This document shows positions 1 through 9,192 of a stretch of DNA of 64,000 nucleotides, in pieces; within the stretch, counting starts at the first letter, position 1, and the number at the start of each line of letters is the position of its first letter. The translations under genes and the position numbers were made by a program. Under the pieces are notes generated by a model. That model saw only the letters and a list, made by a program, of their open reading frames with translations, made no database searches and was not told where the DNA came from. Source of the stretch: Paraburkholderia saeva (GTDB lineage: Bacteria; Pseudomonadota; Gammaproteobacteria; Burkholderiales; Burkholderiaceae); contig NZ_CAJQZC010000001.1 in the NCBI RefSeq assembly GCF_907164555.1, positions 558,001 to 622,000 on the forward strand, read 5' to 3'.

Positions 1-461
1 ATGGCGTGGTCGAGTTTGATGACCAGTTGCAGGCGCTTTCGATCGAGGAAAAGCCTGCGAAACCGCGCTCGCCGTATGCGGTGACCGGGCTCTACTTCTA
101 CGATAACGACGTTTGCAACATTGCGGCGGACATCAAGCCTTCTGCGCGTGGCGAGCTTGAAATCACCGATGTGAATTCGCGCTATCTGGAGGCGAAGAAG
201 CTGCGTGTCGAGATCATGGGTCGTGGCTATGCGTGGCTCGATACGGGCACGCACGACTCGTTGATCGAAGCAGCGACGTTTATCGCTACGCTGCAGAAGC
301 GGCAGGGTCTGGTGGTGGCGTGTCCCGAAGAGATCGCGTATCGCAGCGGCTGGATCGACGACGCGCGACTCATCGAACTGGCCGCGCCGCTCGCGAAGAA
401 TGAGTACGGGCAATATCTCAAGAATCTGTTGACGGACAAAGTTATATGGCAATCACGGTAA
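1..461 (+). CDS. rmlA: Glucose-1-phosphate thymidylyltransferase, C-terminal part (5' end outside window)
   Basis: This is the C-terminal half (about 152 codons) of RmlA, which makes dTDP-glucose from glucose-1-phosphate and dTTP as the first step to dTDP-L-rhamnose. The frame is already open at base 1 and reads GVVEFD, a conserved RmlA stretch, followed by [20 protein letters not shown], by EITDVN, and by the [13 protein letters not shown] segment that sits near the active site. The gene is therefore cut by the window edge rather than starting at the GTG/ATG codons near base 6. It overlaps rmlC by 16 bases, so the two are probably translationally coupled. The order A-C-D is usual, and rmlB would be expected just upstream, outside the window. 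Confidence 0.96.
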   Translation, partial: GVVEFDDQLQALSIEEKPAKPRSPYAVTGLYFYDNDVCNIAADIKPSARGELEITDVNSRYLEAKKLRVEIMGRGYAWLDTGTHDSLIEAATFIATLQKRQGLVVACPEEIAYRSGWIDDARLIELAAPLAKNEYGQYLKNLLTDKVIWQSR

Positions 462-997
462 CCCCGACGGCGCTGCCTGAAGTCAAACTTATCGAGCCGA
501 AGGTGTTTGGTGACGCGCGTGGGTTTTTCTTCGAGAGCTTCAACGCGAAGGAGTTTGCGGAGAAGGTGGGCGTGGATGTGGAGTTCGTGCAGGACAATCA
601 TTCGCGGTCAGCGAAGGGTGTGCTGCGCGGCTTGCATTATCAGATCGAGCATGCGCAGGGGAAGTTGGTGCGGGTTTTATCGGGCGAAGTGTTCGATGTG
701 GCCGTCGATATGCGCCGGAACTCGCCGGATTTCGGTAAGTGGGTGGGGGTGAATCTGAGTGCTGAAAACAGCCGGCAGCTATGGATTCCACCGGGGTTTG
801 CGCATGGGTTCGTCGTGCTGTCGGAGACGGCTGAGTTTCTGTACAAGACGACGGATTACTGGTTTCCTGAGTATGAGCGGTGTCTGATCTGGAATGATCC
901 GGAAGTCGCCATCGAGTGGCCGGTTGAGGGTGAGCCGACGCTCGCTGCGAAGGATGCGGCAGGGAAGGGGTTTGGGGAGGCGGAGAGTTATGCGTGA
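446..997 (+). CDS. rmlC: dTDP-4-dehydrorhamnose 3,5-epimerase
   Basis: This 183-residue protein has the usual RmlC length and cupin fold. It epimerises C3 and C5 of dTDP-4-keto-6-deoxyglucose in dTDP-L-rhamnose synthesis. Visible family signatures are the start ([23 protein letters not shown]), [18 protein letters not shown] with the catalytic histidine region, [19 protein letters not shown], and [14 protein letters not shown]. It begins inside the end of rmlA and is followed by rmlD after 8 bases, so rmlA-C-D form one transcription unit. Assignment is secure from motifs and context. Confidence 0.97.
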   Translation: MAITVTPTALPEVKLIEPKVFGDARGFFFESFNAKEFAEKVGVDVEFVQDNHSRSAKGVLRGLHYQIEHAQGKLVRVLSGEVFDVAVDMRRNSPDFGKWVGVNLSAENSRQLWIPPGFAHGFVVLSETAEFLYKTTDYWFPEYERCLIWNDPEVAIEWPVEGEPTLAAKDAAGKGFGEAESYA

Positions 998-1005
998 GGT
1001 GAACG

Positions 1006-1908
1006 ATGAATGATCCGACGCGTCCGACGATTCTCGTGACGGGTTCAAATGGACAAGTGGGATTCGAGCTTGTCCGCTCGTTGCAGGGGCTTGGGAGGGT
1101 TGTGGCGCTCGATCGTCGTGGCCTCGATCTGTCTGACCTGGATCAGGTTCGCACGACCGTAAGGGAGATCGGACCAACGTTGATCGTCAACGCTGCTGCG
1201 TACACCGCCGTGGATCGTGCTGAGACTGAATCCGAATTGGCACACCGGATCAACGGATTGGCGCCCGGCGTGCTGGCTGAGGAGGCTGCGAATCTGGGTG
1301 CACCTCTGATTCATTTTTCGACCGATTACGTATTCGACGGCACAAAGGAAGGTACGTACGTCGAGGACGACCCAACGAATCCGCAGAACGAGTACGGTCG
1401 GGGAAAGCTAGCGGGCGAGCGCGCTATCGCGGATGTCGGTGGCCCGCACCTGGTATTTCGCACGAGTTGGGTTTACGGCGGGCGCGGCAAGAATTTCTTG
1501 CTGACGATGCTTCGACTGGCGGCGGAGAAGCCGGAGTTGAGGATTGTCGCGGACCAGTTCGGTGCGCCTACCTGGAGCACGACGATTGCCACGTTAACGG
1601 CACATGTCGTTGCACAGGGGTTCGACGCCGTCAAACGGGGTGAAACCGACTGGTGGACGCGGAAATCGGGAACCTATCACCTGACGGCGTCGGGTTCGAC
1701 TTCCTGGTTTGGATTTGCAGAGGCCATTTTCGAAACGGCCGCACTCGATTCAAAACCGACCGTGGTTCCAATCGCGGCCGCCGAATATCCCGTTCCGGCC
1801 AAACGTCCGGCGAATTCACGCCTGCTGACCGACAAGCTCGCTGCCGTATTCGGCCTGCGCGCACCGGACTGGCGCGAAGCGCTGGGGTTGTGTCTGGCGG
1901 AATCCTGA
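1006..1908 (+). CDS. rmlD: dTDP-4-dehydrorhamnose reductase
   Basis: This 300-residue short-chain dehydrogenase-type reductase makes the last step of dTDP-L-rhamnose synthesis, reducing the 4-keto group with NAD(P)H. The N-terminal Rossmann motif reads TGSNGQVG. The middle has AAAYTAVDRAE, FSTDYVFDG and the catalytic YxxxK in NEYGRGKLAGE. The TSWVYG and RIVADQFGAPT segments are also typical RmlD signatures. It is the last gene of the rml run. It converges on a minus-strand operon, with a terminator hairpin for that operon lying in the 90-base gap. Confidence 0.97.
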   Translation: MNDPTRPTILVTGSNGQVGFELVRSLQGLGRVVALDRRGLDLSDLDQVRTTVREIGPTLIVNAAAYTAVDRAETESELAHRINGLAPGVLAEEAANLGAPLIHFSTDYVFDGTKEGTYVEDDPTNPQNEYGRGKLAGERAIADVGGPHLVFRTSWVYGGRGKNFLLTMLRLAAEKPELRIVADQFGAPTWSTTIATLTAHVVAQGFDAVKRGETDWWTRKSGTYHLTASGSTSWFGFAEAIFETAALDSKPTVVPIAAAEYPVPAKRPANSRLLTDKLAAVFGLRAPDWREALGLCLAES

Positions 1909-1961
1909 GCGGTCAGGTTGCTGGGTGGGCGATTGCGCAATACTACTGCGAATCACTGGTC

Positions 1962-1994
1962 AAAAAAGACTGGGTGGCCGGCTCTCCGGCCACC
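1962..1994 (-). terminator. Intrinsic terminator of the minus-strand fcl-GT2-GT4 operon
   Basis: Read on the minus strand, a perfect 9-bp stem (GGTGGCCGG / CCGGCCACC, positions 1973-1994) with the loop AGAG is followed after five bases by six T residues (positions 1967-1962). It starts 5 bases after the stop codon of the GT4 gene. The hairpin plus T-tract is orientated for the minus-strand operon. For rmlD on the plus strand it would be a hairpin without a T-tract. Confidence 0.8.
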
Positions 1995-1998
1995 GGCG

Positions 1999-3108
1999 TC
2001 ACTGTTCGGCCACAAGCCGATGATAAAGATCGACGTAAGCGTCGGCCATCTTGTCCGAAGTAAAGAGTTGAACAAAACGCGCTCTCGCGCCCGCGCCCAG
2101 GTTCGCGGCAAGCGCCTCGTCGTTCCAGATGCAATCGATTGCCTGGCGTAGGGCAGTCGGGTCATCTGGCGGGACCACAAGTCCGGTTTCATCTTTTACG
2201 TTCACATAGGATGTCCCAGTCCCGATCTCACACGAGATCAGTGGTTTTCCGTACATTGCGCCTTCCAGAAGTGAAATGCCGAAGGCTTCCGAACGCAGAT
2301 GCGACGGAAACACCAGTCCATGACATAGCGTGAGAAGCGCGAACTTGTCTTCGTCTGGCAACGCGCCCACAAAATGTACGTGTCGAAGCGACAGCGATTC
2401 AGCTTGAGCCTTCAATTCACTTTCGAGAGGGCCTCCCCCCAGTATGACCACGTCATGCGTGCATCCCTTCAACGCATCGAGAAGGATATGCAGGCCCTTG
2501 TAGTAGCGCAGCATGCCGACAAACAGCAGAAATTTGGGGCCGATTCGTGAGCGCCATTCTGAGAGTTTTGCCTCACTCGCTGGCGGGTACGAATGCTCGT
2601 TCAGGCCGATCGGAATGACTTCCACCTTTTCTGCAAATCGCTTCAGGACAGGGCTCGTCTCTGCATAGTTCGGTGAAGTTGCGACAATACGCGTCACGCT
2701 CCCCAGAAAGCGAAGCATGAGCGGCCGGTAAAAGTGCAGCAGCGTTTTCTGCCGAACGATGTCCGAGTGGTATGTGACGACCGTTGGCTTATTCAGGCGC
2801 GTTATAAAGTGCGCCATATCCATGAACGGCCACGGGAAGTGGTAGTGGATGATGTCCGCGTGCGCGGCCAGTTCCTTCAGGCGTGACAGGGACGAGACTG
2901 AAAACGCCGACGACGCGATCTTGAAGTCGAGCTTCGCACGATAGTGGATGTGGTCGCCCAGATCGACAGTTGTGGGGTTTCTGCTTACGGTCAGCACATC
3001 GCTGGGCACGCCTCTTGAAGCAGAACCGCTACAAATCTCGCCGATCAGCTGTTCGACGCCACCCATCGTGTCGGGTTTGTAGGTCTTATAGAAGTGAAGA
3101 ACGCGCAT
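1999..3108 (-). CDS. Glycosyltransferase family 4
   Basis: This 369-residue GT-B glycosyltransferase has an N-terminal acceptor domain opening MRVLHFYKTYKPDTMGG and a C-terminal GT4 domain. The second domain shows LLFVGMLRYYKGLHILLDAL, the VILGGGPLE turn, and the E-x7-E-like donor site in RSEAFGISLLEGAMYGKP. It probably transfers an activated sugar, possibly a mannose-derived one, onto the growing polyprenol-linked chain on the cytoplasmic side. It follows a GT2 gene by one base and is the last gene of the operon fcl-GT2-GT4. The donor and linkage cannot be read from the sequence. Confidence 0.9.
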   Translation of the reverse strand: MRVLHFYKTYKPDTMGGVEQLIGEICSGSASRGVPSDVLTVSRNPTTVDLGDHIHYRAKLDFKIASSAFSVSSLSRLKELAAHADIIHYHFPWPFMDMAHFITRLNKPTVVTYHSDIVRQKTLLHFYRPLMLRFLGSVTRIVATSPNYAETSPVLKRFAEKVEVIPIGLNEHSYPPASEAKLSEWRSRIGPKFLLFVGMLRYYKGLHILLDALKGCTHDVVILGGGPLESELKAQAESLSLRHVHFVGALPDEDKFALLTLCHGLVFPSHLRSEAFGISLLEGAMYGKPLISCEIGTGTSYVNVKDETGLVVPPDDPTALRQAIDCIWNDEALAANLGAGARARFVQLFTSDKMADAYVDLYHRLVAEQ

Positions 3109-3109
3109 G

Positions 3110-3859
3110 CTATCGGATCAAAGTCTTCCACCATACCGCGTAGGGCTGGGCGAGCCACCATTTTAACGGCACGTGCCCGTGATGGCGGCGTACGGTCTCC
3201 ATGGCTTCCTTGTAGTGGAGGCGGCGATGGATGCGGGTCTTCGTTTCGTCGTGGTTACGATTGATTGCGACTTCTTCGTCGACGAATCCGAGCGGACCGC
3301 CAGAACGGTAGAGCCGCCACCAAAGATCGTAGTCGAGCGCCATCTTGAGTTTGGCGTCGAGGCCACCCACTGCTGTCCACGCCGTGCGACGAATGAGTGA
3401 AGCTGGCTGCGTGATCACGCAGCGCGTTGCCATACGACGTTCATTGAACGGTTCGACCCATGCGGGCGTGCGACGGCCGCTTGCGTCGTCGAGGTGCCAT
3501 GCCTTGCCATAGGCGGCCGGCCACGCGGCGTGCCGCTCCATTGCGTTGACGAGCTTGTCGAGTCCGCCGGGAAGGAACAGGTCGTCGCTATTGAGCCAGC
3601 AGACGTATGGCGCAGTGCCGCGTGCGATTCCTTCGTTGATTGCCGCCGCCTGGCCGTCGTCCTTGTGGCTGCGCCAGCCGGCGAGTCTGGATTCCCATTT
3701 GCGGATGACTGACAGGGAGTCGTCGGTGGATCCGCCGTCCATGACAAAGACTTCGGTCGCGACTTTTTGCGCTGAGATCGAACTCAGCGCTTCGTCGAGA
3801 AAGCGTCCCTGGTTGAATGACGGCACTACGACCGTGACGAGAGGTTTGCGTCCATCCAT
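3110..3859 (-). CDS. Glycosyltransferase family 2
   Basis: This 249-residue GT-A enzyme begins with the family-2 core (VTVVVPSFNQGRFLDEALSS), has the nucleotide-binding FVMDGGSTDDS, and carries the metal-binding DxD-type motif in YVCWLNSDDLFLPGG. Further on, QPASLIRRTAW and DYDLWWRL are common in O-antigen GT2 enzymes. No membrane segment is evident, so it should act on the inner face of the membrane. It lies 4 bases after the GDP-fucose synthase gene and 1 base before the GT4 gene. It resembles in layout the GT2 at 16691-17545. Confidence 0.9.
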   Translation of the reverse strand: MDGRKPLVTVVVPSFNQGRFLDEALSSISAQKVATEVFVMDGGSTDDSLSVIRKWESRLAGWRSHKDDGQAAAINEGIARGTAPYVCWLNSDDLFLPGGLDKLVNAMERHAAWPAAYGKAWHLDDASGRRTPAWVEPFNERRMATRCVITQPASLIRRTAWTAVGGLDAKLKMALDYDLWWRLYRSGGPLGFVDEEVAINRNHDETKTRIHRRLHYKEAMETVRRHHGHVPLKWWLAQPYAVWWKTLIR

Positions 3860-3863
3860 ATCG

Positions 3864-4811
3864 TTACCGCTTTTCGCCGTTGAGGAAGCTTTGGTAGGCG
3901 AGTCGAATACCTTCGGTAAGTGGCGTTTTCGCCTGCCAGCCCAATGCCTTTACCTTTTCGACTGACAGGAGCTTGCGGGGCGTGCCGTCCGGTTTGCTCG
4001 TATCGAAGGTCAGTTTGCCGTCAAAACCCACGGCATCAACGATGGTCTGCGCCAGTTCCCGAATAGTCACGTCGGTGCCAATGCCGATATTAAACAATCC
4101 CGATGCGATACCCGACTCCATCAGGAAGACACATGCATCAGCCATGTCGTCGACATAAAGAAATTCGCGCCGTGGCGTGCCCGTGCCCCAGACCACGAGT
4201 TCCTTTTCGCCACGCAACTTTGCTTCATGGGCCTTGCGAAGCAAGGCGGGTAGCACGTGGCTGGTCGCGAGATCGTAGTTATCGTTCGGACCGTAAAGGT
4301 TTGTGGGCATCGCGCTTGCGTACTGCGTTCCATACTGACGATTGTATGAATCGCAAAGCTCGATGCCGGCGATCTTGGCGATCGCATACGGCTGGTTGGT
4401 CGGTTCGAGCGGGCCGGTCAGCAGATAGTCTTCTCGGATCGGTTGCAGGCATTCGCGCGGGTAAATGCACGAAGATCCGAGAAACAACAACCGCTGGACG
4501 CCTGCTTCCCAGGCCGAGTGGATCACGTTGTTCTGGATCGCAAGGTTCTGATAGATGAAGTCGCCAGGGAACGTATTGTTCGCGTAGATGCCGCCAACTT
4601 TTGCCGCAGCGAGGAAAACGTAGTCGGGCTTTTCACGCTGCATGAAGGCGCGCACGGCCTGCTGGTCCGTGAGATCCCGTTCGGCGCGTGTTGCAGTCAG
4701 GATGTTCGTATAGCCACCGGCCTTGAGGCGGCGAACGATAGCCGAGCCCACCATTCCGCGGTGGCCACTGACGTAGATTTTTGAAGATTTGGTGAGAGGG
4801 ACTGCACTCAT
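3864..4811 (-). CDS. fcl: GDP-L-fucose synthase (first copy)
   Basis: This 315-residue NADPH-dependent 3,5-epimerase/4-reductase (WcaG/Fcl family) converts GDP-4-keto-6-deoxymannose to GDP-L-fucose. It shows the Rossmann start [11 protein letters not shown], the [12 protein letters not shown] segment, the catalytic SSCIYP serine/cysteine, the YAIAK tyrosine-lysine pair and [13 protein letters not shown]. It is first in a minus-strand operon with two glycosyltransferases, but gmd, which makes its substrate, lies 24 kb away at 27856, next to a second fcl. The two copies are similar in sequence but clearly diverged, so this is not a recent duplication. Confidence 0.94.
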   Translation of the reverse strand: MSAVPLTKSSKIYVSGHRGMVGSAIVRRLKAGGYTNILTATRAERDLTDQQAVRAFMQREKPDYVFLAAAKVGGIYANNTFPGDFIYQNLAIQNNVIHSAWEAGVQRLLFLGSSCIYPRECLQPIREDYLLTGPLEPTNQPYAIAKIAGIELCDSYNRQYGTQYASAMPTNLYGPNDNYDLATSHVLPALLRKAHEAKLRGEKELVVWGTGTPRREFLYVDDMADACVFLMESGIASGLFNIGIGTDVTIRELAQTIVDAVGFDGKLTFDTSKPDGTPRKLLSVEKVKALGWQAKTPLTEGIRLAYQSFLNGEKR

Positions 4812-5400
4812 CGGAACGCTCGAACTCCGTTATTCATTTAAGGCGCGGGCCTTGGGCGCTCTCTGGCCGGCACTCTGATTTGCTATCAAAATCAGATTCC
4901 GCGGTGAATCCCGGGCCTGACAAAAAATGGCCAGCGGGCCTCGAAAACCTTTGTAGATTGTAACATTGGCGTCTTATTGCCGAGCTTGGTGACGGTGTCG
5001 GCGCGGGTTGGCGGGCGAGTCTTTTTCAACGTCCGGGAAGGTGGCAGGCTGCGGAATGGACAGCGCTGACTAACTCTGGAGCCCCTGCGAGAAGACAGGA
5101 TACATTCAGTCACATTTTTTTCGATCAGGTACAGCTAGACGGCAAGCGAAAAGTGGGGCTCTTTATGCAACGCGATCGTCTGTTTTCTCCCAAAAAACGC
5201 GCCCCCTTAGTACTGGCAGGTATACTACGCATTTTGTCGCGGGGATTCTCGTGATAGTGCCTTGGCTACGACCGATTTCGTGGCCATTTTGCTTTTATCG
5301 ACTTCCCCGGTTACGTCGTCGATGAAGCGGGCTGCAACATTAATGAACTTGCCGGTGCGCACTGGTGAATTCTATTGAGATCGAACAGACGGAGAGTTTT
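4812..5400. other. Divergent intergenic region between fcl operon and CDP-sugar operon
   Basis: About 590 bases separate two divergent operons. I see no convincing gene: the open frames inside it (for example 4892-5113 on the minus strand) have no recognisable motifs or ribosome-binding sites. It should contain promoters for both operons. TATACT at 5221-5226 would be a fair plus-strand -10, but no good -35 is spaced correctly. No JUMPstart/ops element was found. Confidence 0.5.
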
Positions 5401-6498
5401 TTGAGCGAGACTGACAAGTTAGGGTTCGAGTCGGCGCTATCAGGAAGGCGGATTCTCGTTACAGGCCACACCGGCTTCACGGGCAGCTGGGCCTGCCTGT
5501 GGCTCAAGTCGCTGGGTGCCGAAGTCGCAGGCCTGGCGCTTTCGCCGGATACGACGCCTTCGTTGTATGTGGAAACCGGGCTGGCCAATGATGTGCTCAG
5601 CATGGAGGGTGACATCTGCGACCTGGGTACCGTACAGGACTGCTTTGCCCGCTTCCAGCCGGAACTGGTGTTGCACCTTGCCGCGCAACCACTGGTTCGA
5701 CGCTCGTATCGTGAGCCAGTTTCGACGTTCGCGACGAACGCAATTGGTACGGCCCATGTGCTCGAAGCTGCGCGTGCCGCAGAAGCCTGCCGTTCGATCG
5801 TCTGCGTCACGACCGACAAGGTCTACAAGAACAATGAGTGGGCATGGCCGTATCGGGAAAACGACGCGCTGGGCGGCAAAGACCCCTATAGCGCGTCGAA
5901 GGCCGCGGCTGAAATGGTCATCGACAGCTATCGCTATTCGTTTGGCTCCGATCCGCAACATCCGCTTGGGATCGCTACTGCTCGCGGCGGGAACATCATT
6001 GGCGGCGGCGATTGGTCCGAAGACCGGTTGATTCCTGATTTCGTCCGGGCAGTAAATGACAATGGTTCCCTGACGCTCCGGTACCCTGATGCTACGCGGC
6101 CCTGGCAACATGTACTGGCGCTTGTCCAGGGTTATCTCATGTTGCTCGCCGGACTTGAGCGCGACCGTGCAACGTTTTCGCGCGCCTGGAATCTGGGTCC
6201 CCACGATACGCGACAGTTCAGCGTGCGCGAAGTCCTGGAGATACTGGCAAACGACTGGCAACGTCCCACGCTCGACTATCAACAGAATCCGCTTCCCGAG
6301 GCGGTTGCGCTCGCGCTCGACAGTTCGCTGGCGCGCAATATTCTTGGTTGGGTGCCTCCGTGGGATACGGAGCGGGTCATCAGGGAGACCGCCGCGTGGT
6401 ATCGCTCTTTCCACGGCGGCAAGGCAAACGCGCGTGAGCTTTGCCTGGACCAGCTTGCGACCTGGCGTGACGGTTTGCGTGACGGAGTGATTTCTTGA
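5401..6498 (+). CDS. rfbG: CDP-glucose 4,6-dehydratase
   Basis: RfbG removes water from CDP-glucose to give CDP-4-keto-6-deoxyglucose, the branch point of the CDP-deoxysugars. The protein has RRILVTGHTGFTGSW (NAD-binding), LAAQPLVRRSYREP, the VTTDKVYKNNEW signature, the catalytic YSASK in KDPYSASKAAAE, and ARGGNIIGGGDWSEDRLIPD, all characteristic of this enzyme. I chose the TTG at 5401 (365 residues) because GGAG lies 6 bases upstream; an in-frame GTG at 5365 has no such site. The next gene starts in its stop codon. The partner rfbF is two genes on, so the pathway is local. Confidence 0.93.
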   Translation: MSETDKLGFESALSGRRILVTGHTGFTGSWACLWLKSLGAEVAGLALSPDTTPSLYVETGLANDVLSMEGDICDLGTVQDCFARFQPELVLHLAAQPLVRRSYREPVSTFATNAIGTAHVLEAARAAEACRSIVCVTTDKVYKNNEWAWPYRENDALGGKDPYSASKAAAEMVIDSYRYSFGSDPQHPLGIATARGGNIIGGGDWSEDRLIPDFVRAVNDNGSLTLRYPDATRPWQHVLALVQGYLMLLAGLERDRATFSRAWNLGPHDTRQFSVREVLEILANDWQRPTLDYQQNPLPEAVALALDSSLARNILGWVPPWDTERVIRETAAWYRSFHGGKANARELCLDQLATWRDGLRDGVIS

Positions 6499-7406
6499 AG
6501 GTGTTGCTGACTGGAGGCGCTGGATTTATCGGCGCCAATCTCGCGCGCATATTGGTTGGTTCCGGATATGAGGTCGTGACGCTCGGCCGACGACGCTGCA
6601 CGGTGGAAGGCGTCGTTAACGTCGAAGCATCGCGCCTGGATGCAACGGCCTTTCAACATGCAATGTCGGACCATCGTTTCGAACTGGTCTTTCATCTCGC
6701 GGCAGCCGGAGTGCATCCGGCCGATCGCGACCGAGACGAACTCATCCGCGTGAACGCAATCCTTCCGGCTGAAATGGTCGCTGCGGCGAGCGCGAATGGC
6801 GTAGGCGCCGTTGTATCAATGGGCAGTAGCGCCGAATATGCGGCGCAGGCCGTCGCGATGCTGAGCGAGGATATGGCGCTGGAGACACAAAAAGTCTATG
6901 GCGCGTCAAAGGCAGCAGGAAGCCTTTTAGCTTTGGCGACGGCCGCTGACGTGCGGTTGCCGTTTGCGGTGCTGCGAGCGTTCAACGTGTACGGTCCAGG
7001 CGAAGCAGAACATCGTTTGCTGCCGTCGTTGGCGTCGAAGCTCGCGCGCGATGAGGCGGTGAAACTGTCGGCAGGCACGCAGGTTCGGGACTTTCTGTAC
7101 GTGGACGATGCCTGCCGTGGGCTTATCGCCTCCGCTCTTGCGTTGCGCGATGGACGGATGAATGGTGGCGCCTACAACCTCTCGACAGGCGTCGGGACAT
7201 CGGTCGGCGATTTTGCGCGCACCGTAGCGCGTCACATGGGTGCTGATGAATCGCTCCTGCATTTTGGTGCGTTGCCACTACGGCCTGATGATCTGCCCGT
7301 TGTGGTGGGGGATCCCTCGCGCGTACAACGGGAAACCGGGTGGCGTACGAGCTATTCGCTCGACCAGGGCGTAGACGCTGCCCTTAGTCGCCTGACGCTC
7401 AATTGA
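6495..7406 (+). CDS. NAD-dependent epimerase/dehydratase, probable CDP-4-keto-6-deoxyglucose reductase/epimerase
   Basis: This 303-residue extended SDR starts at a TTG overlapping the rfbG stop. It shows LLTGGAGFIGANLARIL (NAD-binding), FHLAAAGVHP, SMGSSAEYA, the catalytic pair in KVYGASKAAGS, FNVYGPGEAEHRL and VRDFLYVDDA. Position between rfbG and rfbF suggests it acts on the RfbG product, as abequose, paratose or 6-deoxyhexose synthases do. No RfbH-type 3-dehydrase is seen in the window, so a CDP-6-deoxyhexose (fucose, 6-deoxygulose or similar) is a more likely product than a 3,6-dideoxyhexose. The exact stereochemistry is not readable. Confidence 0.82.
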   Translation: MKVLLTGGAGFIGANLARILVGSGYEVVTLGRRRCTVEGVVNVEASRLDATAFQHAMSDHRFELVFHLAAAGVHPADRDRDELIRVNAILPAEMVAAASANGVGAVVSMGSSAEYAAQAVAMLSEDMALETQKVYGASKAAGSLLALATAADVRLPFAVLRAFNVYGPGEAEHRLLPSLASKLARDEAVKLSAGTQVRDFLYVDDACRGLIASALALRDGRMNGGAYNLSTGVGTSVGDFARTVARHMGADESLLHFGALPLRPDDLPVVVGDPSRVQRETGWRTSYSLDQGVDAALSRLTLN

Positions 7407-8395
7407 CCTTCAAGAATATGACATCGATGGAAACTCCCGGCGGCCTTCCGCTGATTTCAATCTCGGTCCCGGTATTGAATGAGGCGGACAATCTGGACGC
7501 ACTCTATGCACGTCTGCGTCAGCTTGGCGACACAATGGCCGACAGGTGCCGGCTTGAGTTTCTTTTTACCGACAACCATTCGTCGGATGCAACCTGGGAA
7601 AAGCTCGCTGCGCTAGCACGAGCCGATTCCCGGGTGCGTGCAATCCGGTTCTCGAAGAACGTCGGCTTTCAGCGCTCGATCCTCGCGAACTACATGCATG
7701 CGCGCGGTGATGCGGTCATGCAGATCGATGCGGACCTTCAGGATCCTCCCGAATTGCTCGAACGCTTCTTCCAGCTATGGCGCGACGGCTATCACGTCGT
7801 GTATGGCATCCGCGAGAAGCGTCCTGAAGGAAAGCTGATCAACGCGTTTCGCAAGGTCGGCTATTGGGTTGTCGACAAGCTCAGCGAGCATACGATCCCG
7901 CGCGACGCAGGCGATTTCAGGCTGGTCGATCGCAAGGTTATCGATGGATTGCAACGGTATCGTTCATCGAACCCTTACCTTCGTGGGCTGATCGCGGGAA
8001 TGGGGTTTAAACAGATCGGCGTTCCGTACGAACGCGCGGCGCGCGTTGCAGGGGCGAGCAAATTTGGCGTGGCTCAGCTTGTGAGACTGGGGCTCGCAGG
8101 TGTTTTTAATCACTCTGTTTTGCCGTTGCGGCTTGCGACGTACGGTGGTCTCTTCCTGCTCGGGCTGACCGCGCTCGGTGCGATCTATTACGTGTTCCTG
8201 CGCGCGTTCCACCCGGAATTGCCGCGAGGGCTCGCCAGCATTCACATACTCGTACTTTTCGGAATCGGATTTCAGTCACTGCTTCTCGGTATTCTTGGGG
8301 AGTATCTCTTGCGCATCTATTTGATACTGCGCGCTGAACCGGTTGCCATTGCCGAGGACATGCTGAATCTCGTACCGGCTGATATCAAACTTTAA
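7403..8395 (+). CDS. Membrane-anchored glycosyltransferase family 2 (GtrB/DPM1-like)
   Basis: This 330-residue protein has an N-terminal GT2 domain with ISVPVLNEADNL, FTDNHSSDATW, FSKNVGFQRSI and the metal site QIDADLQDPPE, followed by two membrane helices (about residues 238-262 and 275-298). That architecture is typical of GtrB, ArnC and dolichol-phosphate-mannose synthases, which load a sugar onto polyprenyl phosphate. It overlaps the preceding gene by 4 bases from a TTG; ATG codons at 7418 and 7427 are alternatives. Its neighbours suggest it transfers the CDP-derived sugar to undecaprenyl phosphate for use in the periplasm, which is an inference. Confidence 0.88.
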   Translation: MTFKNMTSMETPGGLPLISISVPVLNEADNLDALYARLRQLGDTMADRCRLEFLFTDNHSSDATWEKLAALARADSRVRAIRFSKNVGFQRSILANYMHARGDAVMQIDADLQDPPELLERFFQLWRDGYHVVYGIREKRPEGKLINAFRKVGYWVVDKLSEHTIPRDAGDFRLVDRKVIDGLQRYRSSNPYLRGLIAGMGFKQIGVPYERAARVAGASKFGVAQLVRLGLAGVFNHSVLPLRLATYGGLFLLGLTALGAIYYVFLRAFHPELPRGLASIHILVLFGIGFQSLLLGILGEYLLRIYLILRAEPVAIAEDMLNLVPADIKL

Positions 8396-8412
8396 GAAAC
8401 CCAGAGGATTCA

Positions 8413-9192
8413 ATGAAAGCTGTGATACTTGCTGGTGGGCTCGGCACACGGATCGCCGAGGAATCGGACCACAAGCCAAAGCCAATGGTTGAAGTGGGCG
8501 GGCGTCCGCTACTGTGGCACATCATGAAGACGTACGCACATCATGGAATCAAGGAGTTTGTGATCTGCCTTGGTTACAAGGGCTACGTGATCAAGGAATT
8601 CTTTTTCAATTACTACCGGCACACCGCCGATCTGTCTATCGATCTGCAAACCGGTGCCCATGAAGTTCTCAATTCCCAATCGGAAGATTGGAAAGTCACG
8701 CTTATCGATACCGGTGCGGAGACGATGACGGGCGGTCGCCTGAAGCGCGTGGCGCCGTATCTCGGTGATGAAACCTTCTGCCTTACCTATGGCGATGGAT
8801 TGTCGAATGTCGATATCACCGCCGAGATCGCATTTCACAAGACACACGGTCGTCTCGCGACGGTGACCGCCGTGCAGCCGCCTGGCCGGTTCGGCGTTCT
8901 CAATCTCGCACGCGATGGGGGCGTAACAAGTTTCGAGGAAAAGCCGAGTGATGAGATCGGCTGGATCAACGGTGGTTTTTTTGTGCTCGAACCGCGCGCA
9001 ATTGACTATGTGTCGGGTGACTCGATGCCGTGGGAGCAGGATCCGCTCAAAAACCTTGCGCGTGACGGCCAGCTCTCGGCTTTCACCCACAACGGCTTCT
9101 GGCAGCCTTGCGACACGTTGCGCGACAAGCGGCACCTCGAGCAATTGTGGGAATCCGGGCAGGCGCCTTGGGCAACATGGACCCGACAATGA
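8413..9192 (+). CDS. rfbF: Glucose-1-phosphate cytidylyltransferase
   Basis: This 259-residue enzyme makes CDP-glucose from glucose-1-phosphate and CTP. The start carries the nucleotidyltransferase signature MKAVILAGGLGTRIAEES followed by DHKPKPMVEVGGRPLLWHIM, both typical of RfbF. FCLTYGDGLSNVD and the WINGGFFVLEP segment also fit. A weak AGAGGA lies upstream. It supplies rfbG, which here lies upstream of it. The next gene begins in its stop codon (ATGA at 9189). Length matches the family, and the call is secure. Confidence 0.95.
   Translation: MKAVILAGGLGTRIAEESDHKPKPMVEVGGRPLLWHIMKTYAHHGIKEFVICLGYKGYVIKEFFFNYYRHTADLSIDLQTGAHEVLNSQSEDWKVTLIDTGAETMTGGRLKRVAPYLGDETFCLTYGDGLSNVDITAEIAFHKTHGRLATVTAVQPPGRFGVLNLARDGGVTSFEEKPSDEIGWINGGFFVLEPRAIDYVSGDSMPWEQDPLKNLARDGQLSAFTHNGFWQPCDTLRDKRHLEQLWESGQAPWATWTRQ

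Noticed and set aside
5221..5226. TATACT as a -10 for the rfbG operon
   Set aside because: No acceptable -35 at 16-18 bases and no extended -10 TG.
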